Shown piece after piece: positions 41,009 to 49,756 of a DNA stretch of 64,000 nucleotides. The position numbers and the translations under genes were made by a program. The DNA lies in contig NZ_NPKR01000007.1 in assembly GCF_008329535.1 (NCBI RefSeq), positions 186,001 through 250,000 of the forward strand, read 5' to 3'. The stretch comes from Mycolicibacterium sp. P1-18 (lineage in GTDB: Bacteria; Actinomycetota; Actinomycetes; Mycobacteriales; Mycobacteriaceae). The notes under the pieces are model-generated. The model worked only from the letters and a program-made list of their open reading frames with translations. It searched no databases and was not told the origin of the DNA. Position 1 is the stretch's first letter; each line of letters starts with the position of its first letter.

Positions 41009-43273
41009 GTGGTGGAGCGCTGCGGGCGGGTGAAGCTGACCAACCCCGACAAGGTGCTGTACCCAGCCACGGGCACGACCAAGGCGGAGATCTTCGAGTA
41101 CTACGTCGCGATCGCCGACGTCATGGTGCCGCACATCGCCGGCCGGCCCGTCACCCGCAAGCGCTGGCCCAACGGCGTGGGGCAGTTGGACTTCTTCGAG
41201 AAGCAACTGGCGTCGTCGGCTCCGGAGTGGCTCGAACGCGGCACCGTCGTCCACAAATCCGGCAGCACCACCTACCCGATCGTCGACACCCGGGAGGGGC
41301 TGGCCTGGCTTGCGCAGCAGGCGTCCCTGGAGGTGCACGTCCCGCAGTGGCGGTTCGTGGCCGGCCAACCCGGCCCGGCGACGCGGATCGTCTTCGACCT
41401 CGACCCCGGCGAGGACGTCACGTTTCGCCAACTCTGCGAAGTCGCCCACGAGGTGCGGGGACTCATCACCGACATCGGCCTCACCACCTTCCCGTTGACC
41501 AGCGGCAGCAAGGGCCTGCACCTGTACGTGCCACTTCAAGAACCGATCAGCAGCTCCGGCGCGTCGACGTTGGCCAAGCGCATCGCCCAGCAGCTCGAGA
41601 AGACGATGCCCAAACAGGTCACCGCGACCATGACCAAGAGCCTGCGCACGGGAAAGGTGTTCGTCGACTGGAGCCAGAACAGCGCCGCCAAGACCACCAT
41701 CGCGCCGTATTCGATGCGGGGCCGGGACGAGCCGACGGTTGCCGCGCCGCGCACGTGGGACGAGATCGAAGACCCGGACCTGCGGCACCTCCGCTTCGAG
41801 GAAGTGCTGGAACGCGTTGCCGCGCAGGGTGATCTGCTGGAGCCACTCGACGACCTGGTTCCGCTGGCCGACAAGCTGACCACGTACCGCAGCATGCGCG
41901 ACGCGGGCAAGACGCGCGAACCCGTGCCGCAATCGTCGCCGACCGTCGGCAACGACGACACGTTCGTGATCCAGGAGCACCACGCGCGCCGGCTGCACTA
42001 CGACTTTCGGCTGGAACGCAACGGGGTGCTGGTGTCGTGGGCGGTCCCGAAGAACCTGCCCGAGAAGACCTCGGTCAACCACCTGGCGGTGCACACCGAG
42101 GATCACCCGCTGGAGTACGCCACGTTCGAGGGCTCGATTCCCAAGGGCGAGTACGGCGGTGGTGAGGTGATGGTCTGGGATTCCGGCACCTACGAGGCCG
42201 AGAAGTTCCGCGACAATCCGCCCGACGGACCCGAGAAGGGCGGGGAGGTCGTCGTCACGCTGCACGGCAGCAAGGTCTCCGGGCGCTACGCACTGATCCA
42301 GACCGGCGGCAAGAACTGGCTGGCGCACCGAATGAAGGAGCAGCCGGAGCCGACCCCCGAGGACGTCAAACCCATGCTCGCGACACACGGTTCGGTGGCG
42401 AAACTGACCAGGGCGGGGTGGGCGTTCGAGGGCAAGTGGGACGGCTACCGACTGCTGGTCGACGCCGATCACGGTGCGCTGCGGCTGCATTCGCGTAGCG
42501 GTCGCGACGTCACACGCGAATACCCGCAATTGACGGCGTTGGCGGCCGACCTGGCGGAACATCACGTCACGCTCGACGGCGAGGTGGTCGCGCTCGACGA
42601 GGCCGGCGTCCCGAACTTCGGTCTGATGCAGAACCGGGCCCGTTCGACGCGAATAGAGTTCTGGGCCTTCGACATCCTGCAGTTGGACGGCCGATCGCTG
42701 ATGCGCGCCAAGTACTCCGACCGTCGCAAGCTACTCGAGACGCTGGCCAAGGGTGGCGGGTTGACCGTGCCCGAACAGCTCAGCGGTGACGGGCCCGAGG
42801 CGCTGGAGCACGCGCGTGCCAAGCGCTGGGAGGGCGTCGTCGCGAAGAAGCGGGATTCCACGTATCAGCCAGGCAGGCGGTCGCAGTCCTGGATCAAGGA
42901 CAAGCTGTGGCTGACCCAGGAAGTGGTGATCGGCGGCTGGCGCGCGGGCGAAGGCGGCCGTACCAGCGGGATCGGCGCACTGCTGATCGGCGTGCCAGAG
43001 GGTGACGGCTTGGTGTTCGCCGGCCGGGTCGGCACCGGCTTCACCGACAAGGACCTTGCGGCGCTGAAGAAGACACTCGCCCCGCTGCACACCGAGCAAT
43101 CATCCTTCACCACAAGGCTTTCCGGCCCCGACGCCAAGGGCGTGACCTTCGTCGAGCCGACGCTGGTGGGTGAGGTGCGGTACAGCGAGCGCACCTCCGA
43201 CGGACGGCTGCGGCAACCCAGCTGGCGCGGTCTGCGTCCGGACAAGAGTCCAGACGAGGTGGTGTGGGAGTAG
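41009..43273 (+). CDS. ligD: Multifunctional NHEJ DNA ligase LigD (Pol-PE-Lig)
   Basis: The 754-residue enzyme has three domains. The polymerase domain (residues 1-~290) has the catalytic Asp pair in IVFDLDPG (Asp130 and Asp132). The phosphoesterase domain (~310-430) has FVIQEHHARRLHYDFRLERNG (His324, His330). The ATP-dependent ligase domain (~450-754) has EGKWDGYR with adenylated Lys476 and VVAKKRDSTYQPGRRSQSWIKDK. This order is the mycobacterial one (M. tuberculosis LigD is about 759 residues). It fills and seals broken ends with Ku. GTG at 41009 is the likely start. Ku is 11 kb away on the other strand. Confidence 0.95.
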   Translation: MVERCGRVKLTNPDKVLYPATGTTKAEIFEYYVAIADVMVPHIAGRPVTRKRWPNGVGQLDFFEKQLASSAPEWLERGTVVHKSGSTTYPIVDTREGLAWLAQQASLEVHVPQWRFVAGQPGPATRIVFDLDPGEDVTFRQLCEVAHEVRGLITDIGLTTFPLTSGSKGLHLYVPLQEPISSSGASTLAKRIAQQLEKTMPKQVTATMTKSLRTGKVFVDWSQNSAAKTTIAPYSMRGRDEPTVAAPRTWDEIEDPDLRHLRFEEVLERVAAQGDLLEPLDDLVPLADKLTTYRSMRDAGKTREPVPQSSPTVGNDDTFVIQEHHARRLHYDFRLERNGVLVSWAVPKNLPEKTSVNHLAVHTEDHPLEYATFEGSIPKGEYGGGEVMVWDSGTYEAEKFRDNPPDGPEKGGEVVVTLHGSKVSGRYALIQTGGKNWLAHRMKEQPEPTPEDVKPMLATHGSVAKLTRAGWAFEGKWDGYRLLVDADHGALRLHSRSGRDVTREYPQLTALAADLAEHHVTLDGEVVALDEAGVPNFGLMQNRARSTRIEFWAFDILQLDGRSLMRAKYSDRRKLLETLAKGGGLTVPEQLSGDGPEALEHARAKRWEGVVAKKRDSTYQPGRRSQSWIKDKLWLTQEVVIGGWRAGEGGRTSGIGALLIGVPEGDGLVFAGRVGTGFTDKDLAALKKTLAPLHTEQSSFTTRLSGPDAKGVTFVEPTLVGEVRYSERTSDGRLRQPSWRGLRPDKSPDEVVWE

Positions 43274-43276
43274 CGC

Positions 43277-43295
43277 CGGCGTGCGAGGTACGCCG
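43277..43295. terminator. Short hairpin between ligD and the LuxR gene
   Basis: CGGCGT and ACGCCG form a 6-bp stem with a seven-base loop, four bases after the ligD stop. No U tract follows. It might end ligD transcription, weak evidence. Confidence 0.3.
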
Positions 43296-43446
43296 TGCCG
43301 GGGTGGGCGTGTCTCCTGCTCGGGGAGATAGGGCACTTCCCGCAAGGTCACCGTCCGCTCCCGGAAACGCTCGTCGGAGGCCTCCAGCGCCCGCACGCCG
43401 GTAGCCGAATCGCTGACGCTGAACCCGGCCTCGCGAGCCCTCGACG

Positions 43447-46296
43447 TCAACCGTCTTGCGCGGTCTCCTCGCCCGCGGACACCAACCTCGCGAGTTCGAC
43501 GCGTGAGCGCACGCCCGCCTTGGTGAACGCGTGGCGCAGGTGGGTGCTGACGGTGTGCGGTGACAGGAAGAGTTGCGCGGCAACCTCGCGGTTGGTGGCG
43601 CCTCGGGCGACGAGGTCGACGACGGCGCGCTCCGACGCCGTCAAGCCGGCCAGTCTGTCGCCGCCCGCAGCCCGGTTCGGCTGGCGGCGCCGGGCGCCCA
43701 GGGCGCGCAATCGTTGCCGGGTCCGCGCGGCGTCTCGCAGCGCTCCCGCCGTCGCAAAGATGTCGTGCGCTTCGTCGAGCTGGTGGACGGCGACGTCGCG
43801 GTCGGGGCTCACCCGACCGGAGTCCTCCAGGGCCTCGGCCCGCGGCAGGGGGCGTTCGACGTCGGTGAATCCGGCCGCCGCGGCGGCCAGCGCGTCGGGG
43901 TCGTCGTCAACCAGGGCTCGCGTATGTGTCGCCACCGCTTGCAGAAGTGGGTAATTCGGGTTCTCCCTCGCCCGTCGCTCGGCATATTCGGCGGCCCTGG
44001 CGGCCAGATCGCGGCGACCGGCCCGAACGGCGATGCGGGCAAAGAGCGGATCGTCGGCGGGGTCGAGGGTCAGGGTGTGCCCGACTCCGTCGTAGAGATC
44101 GCCGTACCCGGTCAGCACGTCGAGCGCCCGATCCGGACGGCCGTCGGCGTCGAGGTCGATCATCGCGAGCCACTTGCCTTGTCGGCGAACCGTTCCCACG
44201 TCGTCGCGCTGCATCTCCGTGGACGCATGCTCGGTACGTGCGAGGGCGCCCTGGTCTCCGGCGTACTGCGCGGCCCGGCGCAGCACGTAGTTGACGGAGT
44301 AGTCGGCCATGGCACCGCCTGCCCGCCAGTCGCTGAGGGTGGTGACGGCTTCGGCTTCGGCGCGCGCGTCACCGAGCCGGCCGGCCTCGAGAAGTACCCG
44401 CGAACGGATCATCATCCAGCTGACGGCCCCGTCCCGACGTGCCGCCGACGCGTCGGCGACGCCCTTGTCGACGATCCGCAGTGCCGCATCGGATGAGCCG
44501 GCGGTGCTCAACAACACGGCCTGCCAAGGGCGTGACCATACGGAGGGATTCCACAATCCCTTCGGGGCCCACGCCGACGTCGGATCGGCGATGGCGTCCG
44601 CGAGGCGCCGGCCCTGCTCGGCGAGGTCGAAGGCGTCGTCCCACTGCAGCCGATGCAGAGCCAACGTCGAACTGCTCGCCAGCAGGGAGGTCACCGTCGC
44701 GGCGTCGCCTACGCGGCGGGCCAAGTCCATCGCCTCCTCCAACGTCGACTCAAGTCCGTCGAGCTCGTCGAGCACGATCCTGGTGACGGCATGGGCGGCG
44801 AGCAGACGGGCGCGAAGATCGGGTGGCACGTCGGGGAGCAGCAGGGCGGTCGCCGTCTGGCGTCCGGCGTCGCGGTAGGACTGTTCGGAGGCAACCAGGG
44901 AAAGGCCGAGACGCACCTCTGCTTCCTGCGCGGGGCTGACACCGGCGAGCAGCGCTCGTTCCCCGATGACGCGTGCGTCGTCGGCGCGACCGGCCTGCCA
45001 CAGCAGCATGACCTGCTCGGTGAGCAGTCGGCGGTGGCGTTCGGGATCGTCGACTGTCAGCTCGACGGCACGGCCCACCAGATCGGCCGCGGTGGACGGA
45101 TCGAAGGCGGCGAGCGTGGCGCCGGCCTGTGACAACAGGTCGGCGGCGCGGGTGTCGCCGCGCTCGGCCGTGGCGGCCAACGCCGAGGCCACCTCCAACA
45201 GTGGGGCGCCCGAATCGAGTGCGACGTCTACGGCCCGGCGGCGCAGATCCTTGCGGGCCGCGGCCGACAGGGTCGCCTCGACCACCTCGCGGATCAGATC
45301 GTGCCGGAAGGCGAACGCCTCCCCGGTGTCGACCATCAGTTGAGCGTGCTCGGCAGCCCGCAGCGCCGAGCCCGCGTCACCCAACGCCACCCCGGTCAGC
45401 GCCGCGACCCCGCCGTCGGTGACGAGGCGCCCCATCACCGATGCGGCGGCCACGATCTCGGAGACCTCCGGAGGAAGCCGACTCATCCGCCGTCCGATGG
45501 CGTCGCGCAGCCGGGCCGGCGGCACCGTCTCCGACAGCACCGCGCGGCCGTCGTCGACGTGGACGCGCCGCTCGTCGACCAGACCGCGCAGGGTCTCGAC
45601 GAGATCGACGACGTATCCGCCGGTCCGGTCGATCATCGACCGAAGGTTGTCGTCGACGGTGCCGCCGAGCAGATCCTCCGCGACCGCGGTGGCGGCGGTT
45701 AAGGGCAGCTCGCCAATGGTGAACGTGGCGGCGTCGAGGTCTTCGAGTCGCTCGACGGTCCGCGCGACGGCCTCGTCGCGAACGGGTTCACGGGTGGCAA
45801 CCGCCCACACCACGGGTTCGGCGGCGAGCCGTTCGATCATCACCCGAAGCGCGAACAGTGTTGTGGGGTCGGCGAACTGGAGATCGTCGACCACCACCAG
45901 GACCGGCTGCTGGCGCGCCGCTCCCTCGAGGGCTTCGACGATGTCTTCGATCACGACGTATCGGGCGTCGGCGCTTCGCAGCGTCTCGTACACCGTGCGG
46001 CGGTCCATCAGCGGTGGCGATCCGCCGAGCACGGCCTGCAAGAGCGGCGTCATCGGCATGGAGACGGCGTCGGCGTCGCCGCCACCGGTCAGGACCCGGA
46101 AGCCGACGTCGCCGGCCCGTGCCGCAATGGCCGCCAACAGCCGGCTCTTGCCCGACCCAGGCGCACCACGGATCACCACAGCCCCTGGCCGGGCGTCGTC
46201 GCCGGACGCCCGCCGCAGGATGGCCGTGGCGTCGGCCAATTCCCGGTCCCTGCCACGCACCGGCATGCGATGAAGCATGCGATCGATCCGGGCCAT
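43447..46296 (-). CDS. AAA-ATPase LuxR family regulator (MalT-like)
   Basis: The 949-residue regulator has an N-terminal AAA domain with Walker A GAPGSGKS (residues 44-51) and Walker B VLVVVDDLQFAD. A long helical repeat middle follows. The C-terminal LuxR helix-turn-helix is LTASERAVVDLVARGATNREVAAQLFLSPHTVSTHLRHAFTKAG. Such LAL-type proteins are ATP-dependent activators of secondary or carbon metabolism genes. ATG at 46296 is used. It is divergent from the SDR-led redox cluster, whose upstream region has two inverted repeats. The ligand is unknown. Confidence 0.9.
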   Translation of the reverse strand: MARIDRMLHRMPVRGRDRELADATAILRRASGDDARPGAVVIRGAPGSGKSRLLAAIAARAGDVGFRVLTGGGDADAVSMPMTPLLQAVLGGSPPLMDRRTVYETLRSADARYVVIEDIVEALEGAARQQPVLVVVDDLQFADPTTLFALRVMIERLAAEPVVWAVATREPVRDEAVARTVERLEDLDAATFTIGELPLTAATAVAEDLLGGTVDDNLRSMIDRTGGYVVDLVETLRGLVDERRVHVDDGRAVLSETVPPARLRDAIGRRMSRLPPEVSEIVAAASVMGRLVTDGGVAALTGVALGDAGSALRAAEHAQLMVDTGEAFAFRHDLIREVVEATLSAAARKDLRRRAVDVALDSGAPLLEVASALAATAERGDTRAADLLSQAGATLAAFDPSTAADLVGRAVELTVDDPERHRRLLTEQVMLLWQAGRADDARVIGERALLAGVSPAQEAEVRLGLSLVASEQSYRDAGRQTATALLLPDVPPDLRARLLAAHAVTRIVLDELDGLESTLEEAMDLARRVGDAATVTSLLASSSTLALHRLQWDDAFDLAEQGRRLADAIADPTSAWAPKGLWNPSVWSRPWQAVLLSTAGSSDAALRIVDKGVADASAARRDGAVSWMMIRSRVLLEAGRLGDARAEAEAVTTLSDWRAGGAMADYSVNYVLRRAAQYAGDQGALARTEHASTEMQRDDVGTVRRQGKWLAMIDLDADGRPDRALDVLTGYGDLYDGVGHTLTLDPADDPLFARIAVRAGRRDLAARAAEYAERRARENPNYPLLQAVATHTRALVDDDPDALAAAAAGFTDVERPLPRAEALEDSGRVSPDRDVAVHQLDEAHDIFATAGALRDAARTRQRLRALGARRRQPNRAAGGDRLAGLTASERAVVDLVARGATNREVAAQLFLSPHTVSTHLRHAFTKAGVRSRVELARLVSAGEETAQDG

Positions 46297-46320
46297 CGTG
46301 ACCTCATCTCATACGTCGAG

Positions 46321-46338
46321 ATCGCACGTTCATGCGAT
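46321..46338. promoter_or_regulatory. Inverted repeat ATCGCA-N6-TGCGAT
   Basis: A perfect 6-6-6 inverted repeat lies 24 bp after the first base of the LuxR gene and 76 bp before the SDR start. It is a possible binding site for the AAA-LuxR regulator. Confidence 0.45.
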
Positions 46339-46351
46339 TCGGCGACCCCTC

Positions 46352-46376
46352 TGACGAACCTACGTTCAGTTCGTCA
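46352..46376. promoter_or_regulatory. Inverted repeat TGACGAAC-N9-GTTCGTCA
   Basis: A perfect 8-bp inverted repeat with a nine-base spacer lies 38 bp before the SDR start, within the likely promoter of the redox cluster. It is the better candidate site for the divergent AAA-LuxR regulator. Confidence 0.5.
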
Positions 46377-46414
46377 CCGCGACAACGCGGAACGCCAACT
46401 CACCAGGAGGACTC

Positions 46415-47167
46415 GTGTCACACGGTTTGGAAGGAAAGATTGCCCTGGTCACCGGCGCCAGCGCAGGTATCGGCCTGGCGGTGGCTCAGCGACTCGTCGA
46501 CGAGGGGGCGTTCGTCTACCTCACCGGCCGCGGTGCCGATGCGCTCGACGCGGCCGTCGCAGGGCTCGGCAGCAACGCACGCGGCGTGGCGGGTGACGTC
46601 GCCAACCTGAGTGACCTCGACCGGCTCGTCGACGTCATCCGTACCGAGCAGGGGCGCCTGGACATCGTGGTCGCCAACGCGGGCACCGTCGACGTGGTCG
46701 ACGGGGTCGACGTCACGCCCGAGCACTTCGATCTGCTGTTCGACACCAACGCCCGCGGCACCTACTTCACCGTGCAGAAGACCGTGCCGCTGATGTCCGA
46801 CGGTGGGGCCATCGTGCTGCTGTCCTCGGGGATGAACGTCAAGGGCTTCCCCGGCTACGGCGTGTACGCCGCGACCAAGGCGGCGATACGTTCCTTCGGC
46901 CGCACCTGGGCGGCCGAGTTGATCGGTCGCGGCATCCGGGTCAACGTGCTCAGCCCAGGGGTCATCGACACCCCGATCCTGGCCAAGCAGTTCACCACCG
47001 AGGACGAGTTGCGTTCCGGAACAAAAGGTTTCACGTCGATGATCCCCGTCGGTCGACTCGGCAGGCCGGAGGAAATCGCGAACGGCATCTACTACTTGGT
47101 CAGCGATCAGAGCAGCTACACCACCGGGTTCGACCTGGTGGTCGACGGCGGGGTGGTGGAGCTCTGA
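46415..47167 (+). CDS. SDR family oxidoreductase
   Basis: The 250-residue short-chain dehydrogenase has VTGASAGIGLAVAQRLV, NAG, LLSSGMNVKGFPGYGVYAATKAA (active Ser, Tyr, Lys) and VNVLSPGVIDTPI. GTG at 46415 has CAGGAGG seven bases upstream. It is the first of a series of plus-strand redox genes divergent from the AAA-LuxR gene. Substrate unknown. Confidence 0.9.
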   Translation: MSHGLEGKIALVTGASAGIGLAVAQRLVDEGAFVYLTGRGADALDAAVAGLGSNARGVAGDVANLSDLDRLVDVIRTEQGRLDIVVANAGTVDVVDGVDVTPEHFDLLFDTNARGTYFTVQKTVPLMSDGGAIVLLSSGMNVKGFPGYGVYAATKAAIRSFGRTWAAELIGRGIRVNVLSPGVIDTPILAKQFTTEDELRSGTKGFTSMIPVGRLGRPEEIANGIYYLVSDQSSYTTGFDLVVDGGVVEL

Positions 47168-47216
47168 CCAAAGGCATTAGCACACAAACCATGTCACCAC
47201 TCGAAAGGAATCCGTC

Positions 47217-48137
47217 ATGTCCACTGAATCCCACCTGTATCTGATCACCGGCGCGACCGGCAACACCGGCGACACCACTGTGCGCCTGCTGCTGCAACGC
47301 GGCCACCGGGTGCGCGCCTTCGTGCACAGCCTTGACCACCGCTCCGAGAGCCTCGCCGCCGCGGGTGCGGAGATCGTCGTCGGCGACCTGCTGGACTTCA
47401 ACGCCGTCCGCGCGGCCATGGAGGGGGTCGACGGTGCGTACTTCTGCTACCCGATCGCACCCGGACTGTTGGAGGCCACTGCCTTCTTCGCCCAGGCCGC
47501 CACCGACGCTGGCGTGAAGGCCGTGGTGAACATGTCACAGATCTCGGCTCGCGAGGACGCCAAGAGCCATGCTGCGCAGAACCATTGGATCGGCGAACGC
47601 CTGCTCGACCGCACGCCCATGCTGACCGCGCACGTGCGGCCGACGTTCTTCGCCGAATGGCTGGACTGGTACTGGGCCACCGACGGCAAGAGCGGTGTGA
47701 TTCGGCTGCCCATGGGCGACGGACGCCACGCGCCCATCGCCGGAGAGGACCAGGCCTACGTCATCGCCGGCATCCTCGAACATCCCGAAGCGCACGACCG
47801 GAAGATCTACCCTCTGGTCGGGCCCGTCGAACTGGACCAGCACGGCATCGCCGCGGCGTTGTCGAGCGCGTTGGGAATTCCGGTGCACTACGAGCCGATC
47901 GAGATCGCCGAATTCTCAGAAGGTTTGGCGAACAAGGGCTTCCCCGCCCACCTGGTGCAGCACCTGTCCGCAGTGGTGCAGGACTACCGCGACGGCGTCT
48001 TCGCCGGCACCAACGACTACGTCGAGACGATCGGCGGCAAGACGCCGATGACCGTCGAAGAGTACGCCCAGGCGCACCGCGAGGCCTTCGGCCACGACGG
48101 TCCGTACGCCATCCCGGCAGCGGCGAACGCGTCGTGA
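47217..48137 (+). CDS. NmrA-like NAD(P)-binding protein
   Basis: The 306-residue protein has an atypical-SDR Rossmann start (HLYLITGATGNTGDTTVRLLLQRGHRVRAFVHS) and the NmrA-type segment AAGAEIVVGDLLDFNAVRAAMEGVDGAYF. No complete YxxxK catalytic motif is seen. It could be an isomerase, a quinone oxidoreductase (QorB-like) or a redox sensor. ATG at 47217 has GAAAGGAA upstream. The next gene's GTG overlaps its stop (GTGA). Confidence 0.85.
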   Translation: MSTESHLYLITGATGNTGDTTVRLLLQRGHRVRAFVHSLDHRSESLAAAGAEIVVGDLLDFNAVRAAMEGVDGAYFCYPIAPGLLEATAFFAQAATDAGVKAVVNMSQISAREDAKSHAAQNHWIGERLLDRTPMLTAHVRPTFFAEWLDWYWATDGKSGVIRLPMGDGRHAPIAGEDQAYVIAGILEHPEAHDRKIYPLVGPVELDQHGIAAALSSALGIPVHYEPIEIAEFSEGLANKGFPAHLVQHLSAVVQDYRDGVFAGTNDYVETIGGKTPMTVEEYAQAHREAFGHDGPYAIPAAANAS

Positions 48138-49147
48138 GCACCATCAAGGCGGTCGTCCAACGGCGCGCGGGGGATCCGGCCGACGTCCTGGAGATCGCCG
48201 ACGTCGACTCCCCGCCGGCGCCTGGCCCTGGTCAGGTCACCGTCGCGGTCACCATGTTCCCCGTCCACCCCGGTGACTTGCAGATGATCGCCACGTCCGG
48301 TCCCGGCGACGGTCGACCGGCCGGTGTCGGGGCCGAGGCCACCGGCGTCGTCGTGAAGGCCGCTCCCGGCGTGACGGTTTCGGTGGGCACTCGGGTGTCG
48401 ACGTTCCTACTCAGCGGCCTGTGGCGGGAACGGGTCACCGTCGCCGCCGCCGACGTGGTGCCCGTGCCGGACTCGCTGTCCGACGAGGTCGCGGCGCAAC
48501 TGCTGATCAATCCGATCACGGTGCTGATGCTGCGCCGGGCAGCCCAGCGGCATCCGAGCGTGGGCTTCGACGGGGTAATCCTCAACAACGCCGCCGCCTC
48601 GTCGGTGGGCCGGTTGTTCACCGCCGGAGCGACGCACCACCAGATCGCCACCATCAGCATCGTGCGCAGCGATGCCAGGGCCGAGTCACTGGCGCAACGC
48701 TTTCCGGGGGTTCCGGTGGTTTCGACGCAGTCGGCGGACTGGCAGGAGCGGGTGCGTGACGCTGCGGGTGGACGGCCCATCGCGGTGGCGCTGGATCCGA
48801 TCGGCGGCGACGCCGCCGCGGACTTGCTGTCGCTGCTGGATCCTGGCGGGTCGGCGATCGTCTACGGGCTGATGGCGCCGGAACCGATACCCCTTCACGC
48901 CGCCACCCTCGTGCACCGTGACCTGAACATCAGCGGGCTCAACATCGGGCGATGGACGGGGGCCTCGGCTGAGCAACGCCGGTCCGACGTGGCCAGCGCG
49001 CTGTCCATCGCCCACGGTTTGGCCGCCCACTTCGACGTCGCCGCAACGTATCCGCTCGGCGACATTCGCAGTGCGGTCGCGCACGCCGCCGAGTCCGGCA
49101 AGACGGGGACCGTCCTGGTCCGCGTCACCGAGGGAGACGCATCATGA
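48134..49147 (+). CDS. MDR family quinone oxidoreductase-like protein
   Basis: The 337-residue medium-chain reductase lacks the zinc ligands of alcohol dehydrogenases. Features are the N-terminal GroES-like fold (SPPAPGPGQVTVAVTMFPVHPGDLQMI) and a Rossmann segment (GFDGVILNNAAASSVGRLF), which is unusual in that the common GGAGGVG pattern is replaced. GTG at 48134 overlaps the NmrA stop. It probably reduces enals or quinones. Confidence 0.85.
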   Translation: MSTIKAVVQRRAGDPADVLEIADVDSPPAPGPGQVTVAVTMFPVHPGDLQMIATSGPGDGRPAGVGAEATGVVVKAAPGVTVSVGTRVSTFLLSGLWRERVTVAAADVVPVPDSLSDEVAAQLLINPITVLMLRRAAQRHPSVGFDGVILNNAAASSVGRLFTAGATHHQIATISIVRSDARAESLAQRFPGVPVVSTQSADWQERVRDAAGGRPIAVALDPIGGDAAADLLSLLDPGGSAIVYGLMAPEPIPLHAATLVHRDLNISGLNIGRWTGASAEQRRSDVASALSIAHGLAAHFDVAATYPLGDIRSAVAHAAESGKTGTVLVRVTEGDAS

Positions 49148-49755
49148 CCGGCACGGTCGGCATCATCGGCTCCGGGGAGGTGGCTCAGGCCATCGCCAAA
49201 CACGCTCTCCGGGCCGGCTATTCGGTGCTGCTCAGCAACAGTCGGGGACCGGAATCGCTGGCGGAGACCGTCACGGCGCTCGGAGACCGGACCAGCGCGG
49301 TCACCGTCGCCGAGGCCGTCGATGCCGATCTGATCGTCGTCGCGGTGCCGTTCGTCAAGGTGCCCGAACTCGTCGACGCGGTGCCGGACTGGACGGGCCG
49401 CGTGGTCGTCGACGTGACCAACCAGTTCGCCCGCTACCAACCCGCGTACTCCGGGTTCGTCGACCTGGGCGCCGAGACCGGCAGCGAGTGGGTCGCCCGA
49501 CACCTTCCCGGGGCCACCGTGGTCAAGGCGTTCAACACGATGTACGCCAGCTACATTGCCGCCGACCCCCGCCACGACGAGGGACGGCAGATCGTCTTCT
49601 ACGCCAGCGACGACGACTCGGCCCGCGCCACGTTCGCCCGGTTCGTGACCGATCTCGGGTTCGCGCCGGTGTCGGTGGGCGGCCTGCGTGACGGCGGCCG
49701 GCTCATGCAACTCGGCGGCCCGCTCAGCGCCGTGCACGCCCTGCGGCAGGGCTGA
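49144..49755 (+). CDS. NADPH-dependent F420 reductase-like protein
   Basis: The 203-residue Rossmann protein has TGTVGIIGSGEVAQAIAKHALRAGYSVLLSNSRGPESL and VVVDVTNQFARYQP, followed by ATVVKAFNTMYA. It resembles the F420-reductase/NADP oxidoreductase (NpdG-like) fold of the F420_oxidored family, but the F420-binding part is not certain. ATG at 49144 overlaps the preceding stop (ATGA). It could supply reduced F420 or act as a dinucleotide-binding partner. Confidence 0.85.
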   Translation: MTGTVGIIGSGEVAQAIAKHALRAGYSVLLSNSRGPESLAETVTALGDRTSAVTVAEAVDADLIVVAVPFVKVPELVDAVPDWTGRVVVDVTNQFARYQPAYSGFVDLGAETGSEWVARHLPGATVVKAFNTMYASYIAADPRHDEGRQIVFYASDDDSARATFARFVTDLGFAPVSVGGLRDGGRLMQLGGPLSAVHALRQG

Positions 49756-49756
49756 C

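Noticed and set aside
40961..42565. Minus-strand frame (534 codons) opposite ligD
   Set aside because: ligD has intact catalytic residues in the plus frame; the other is low-complexity shadow.
43274..43446. Possible small gene between ligD and the LuxR gene
   Set aside because: Only 173 bp, no start with a ribosome binding site; holds a weak hairpin.
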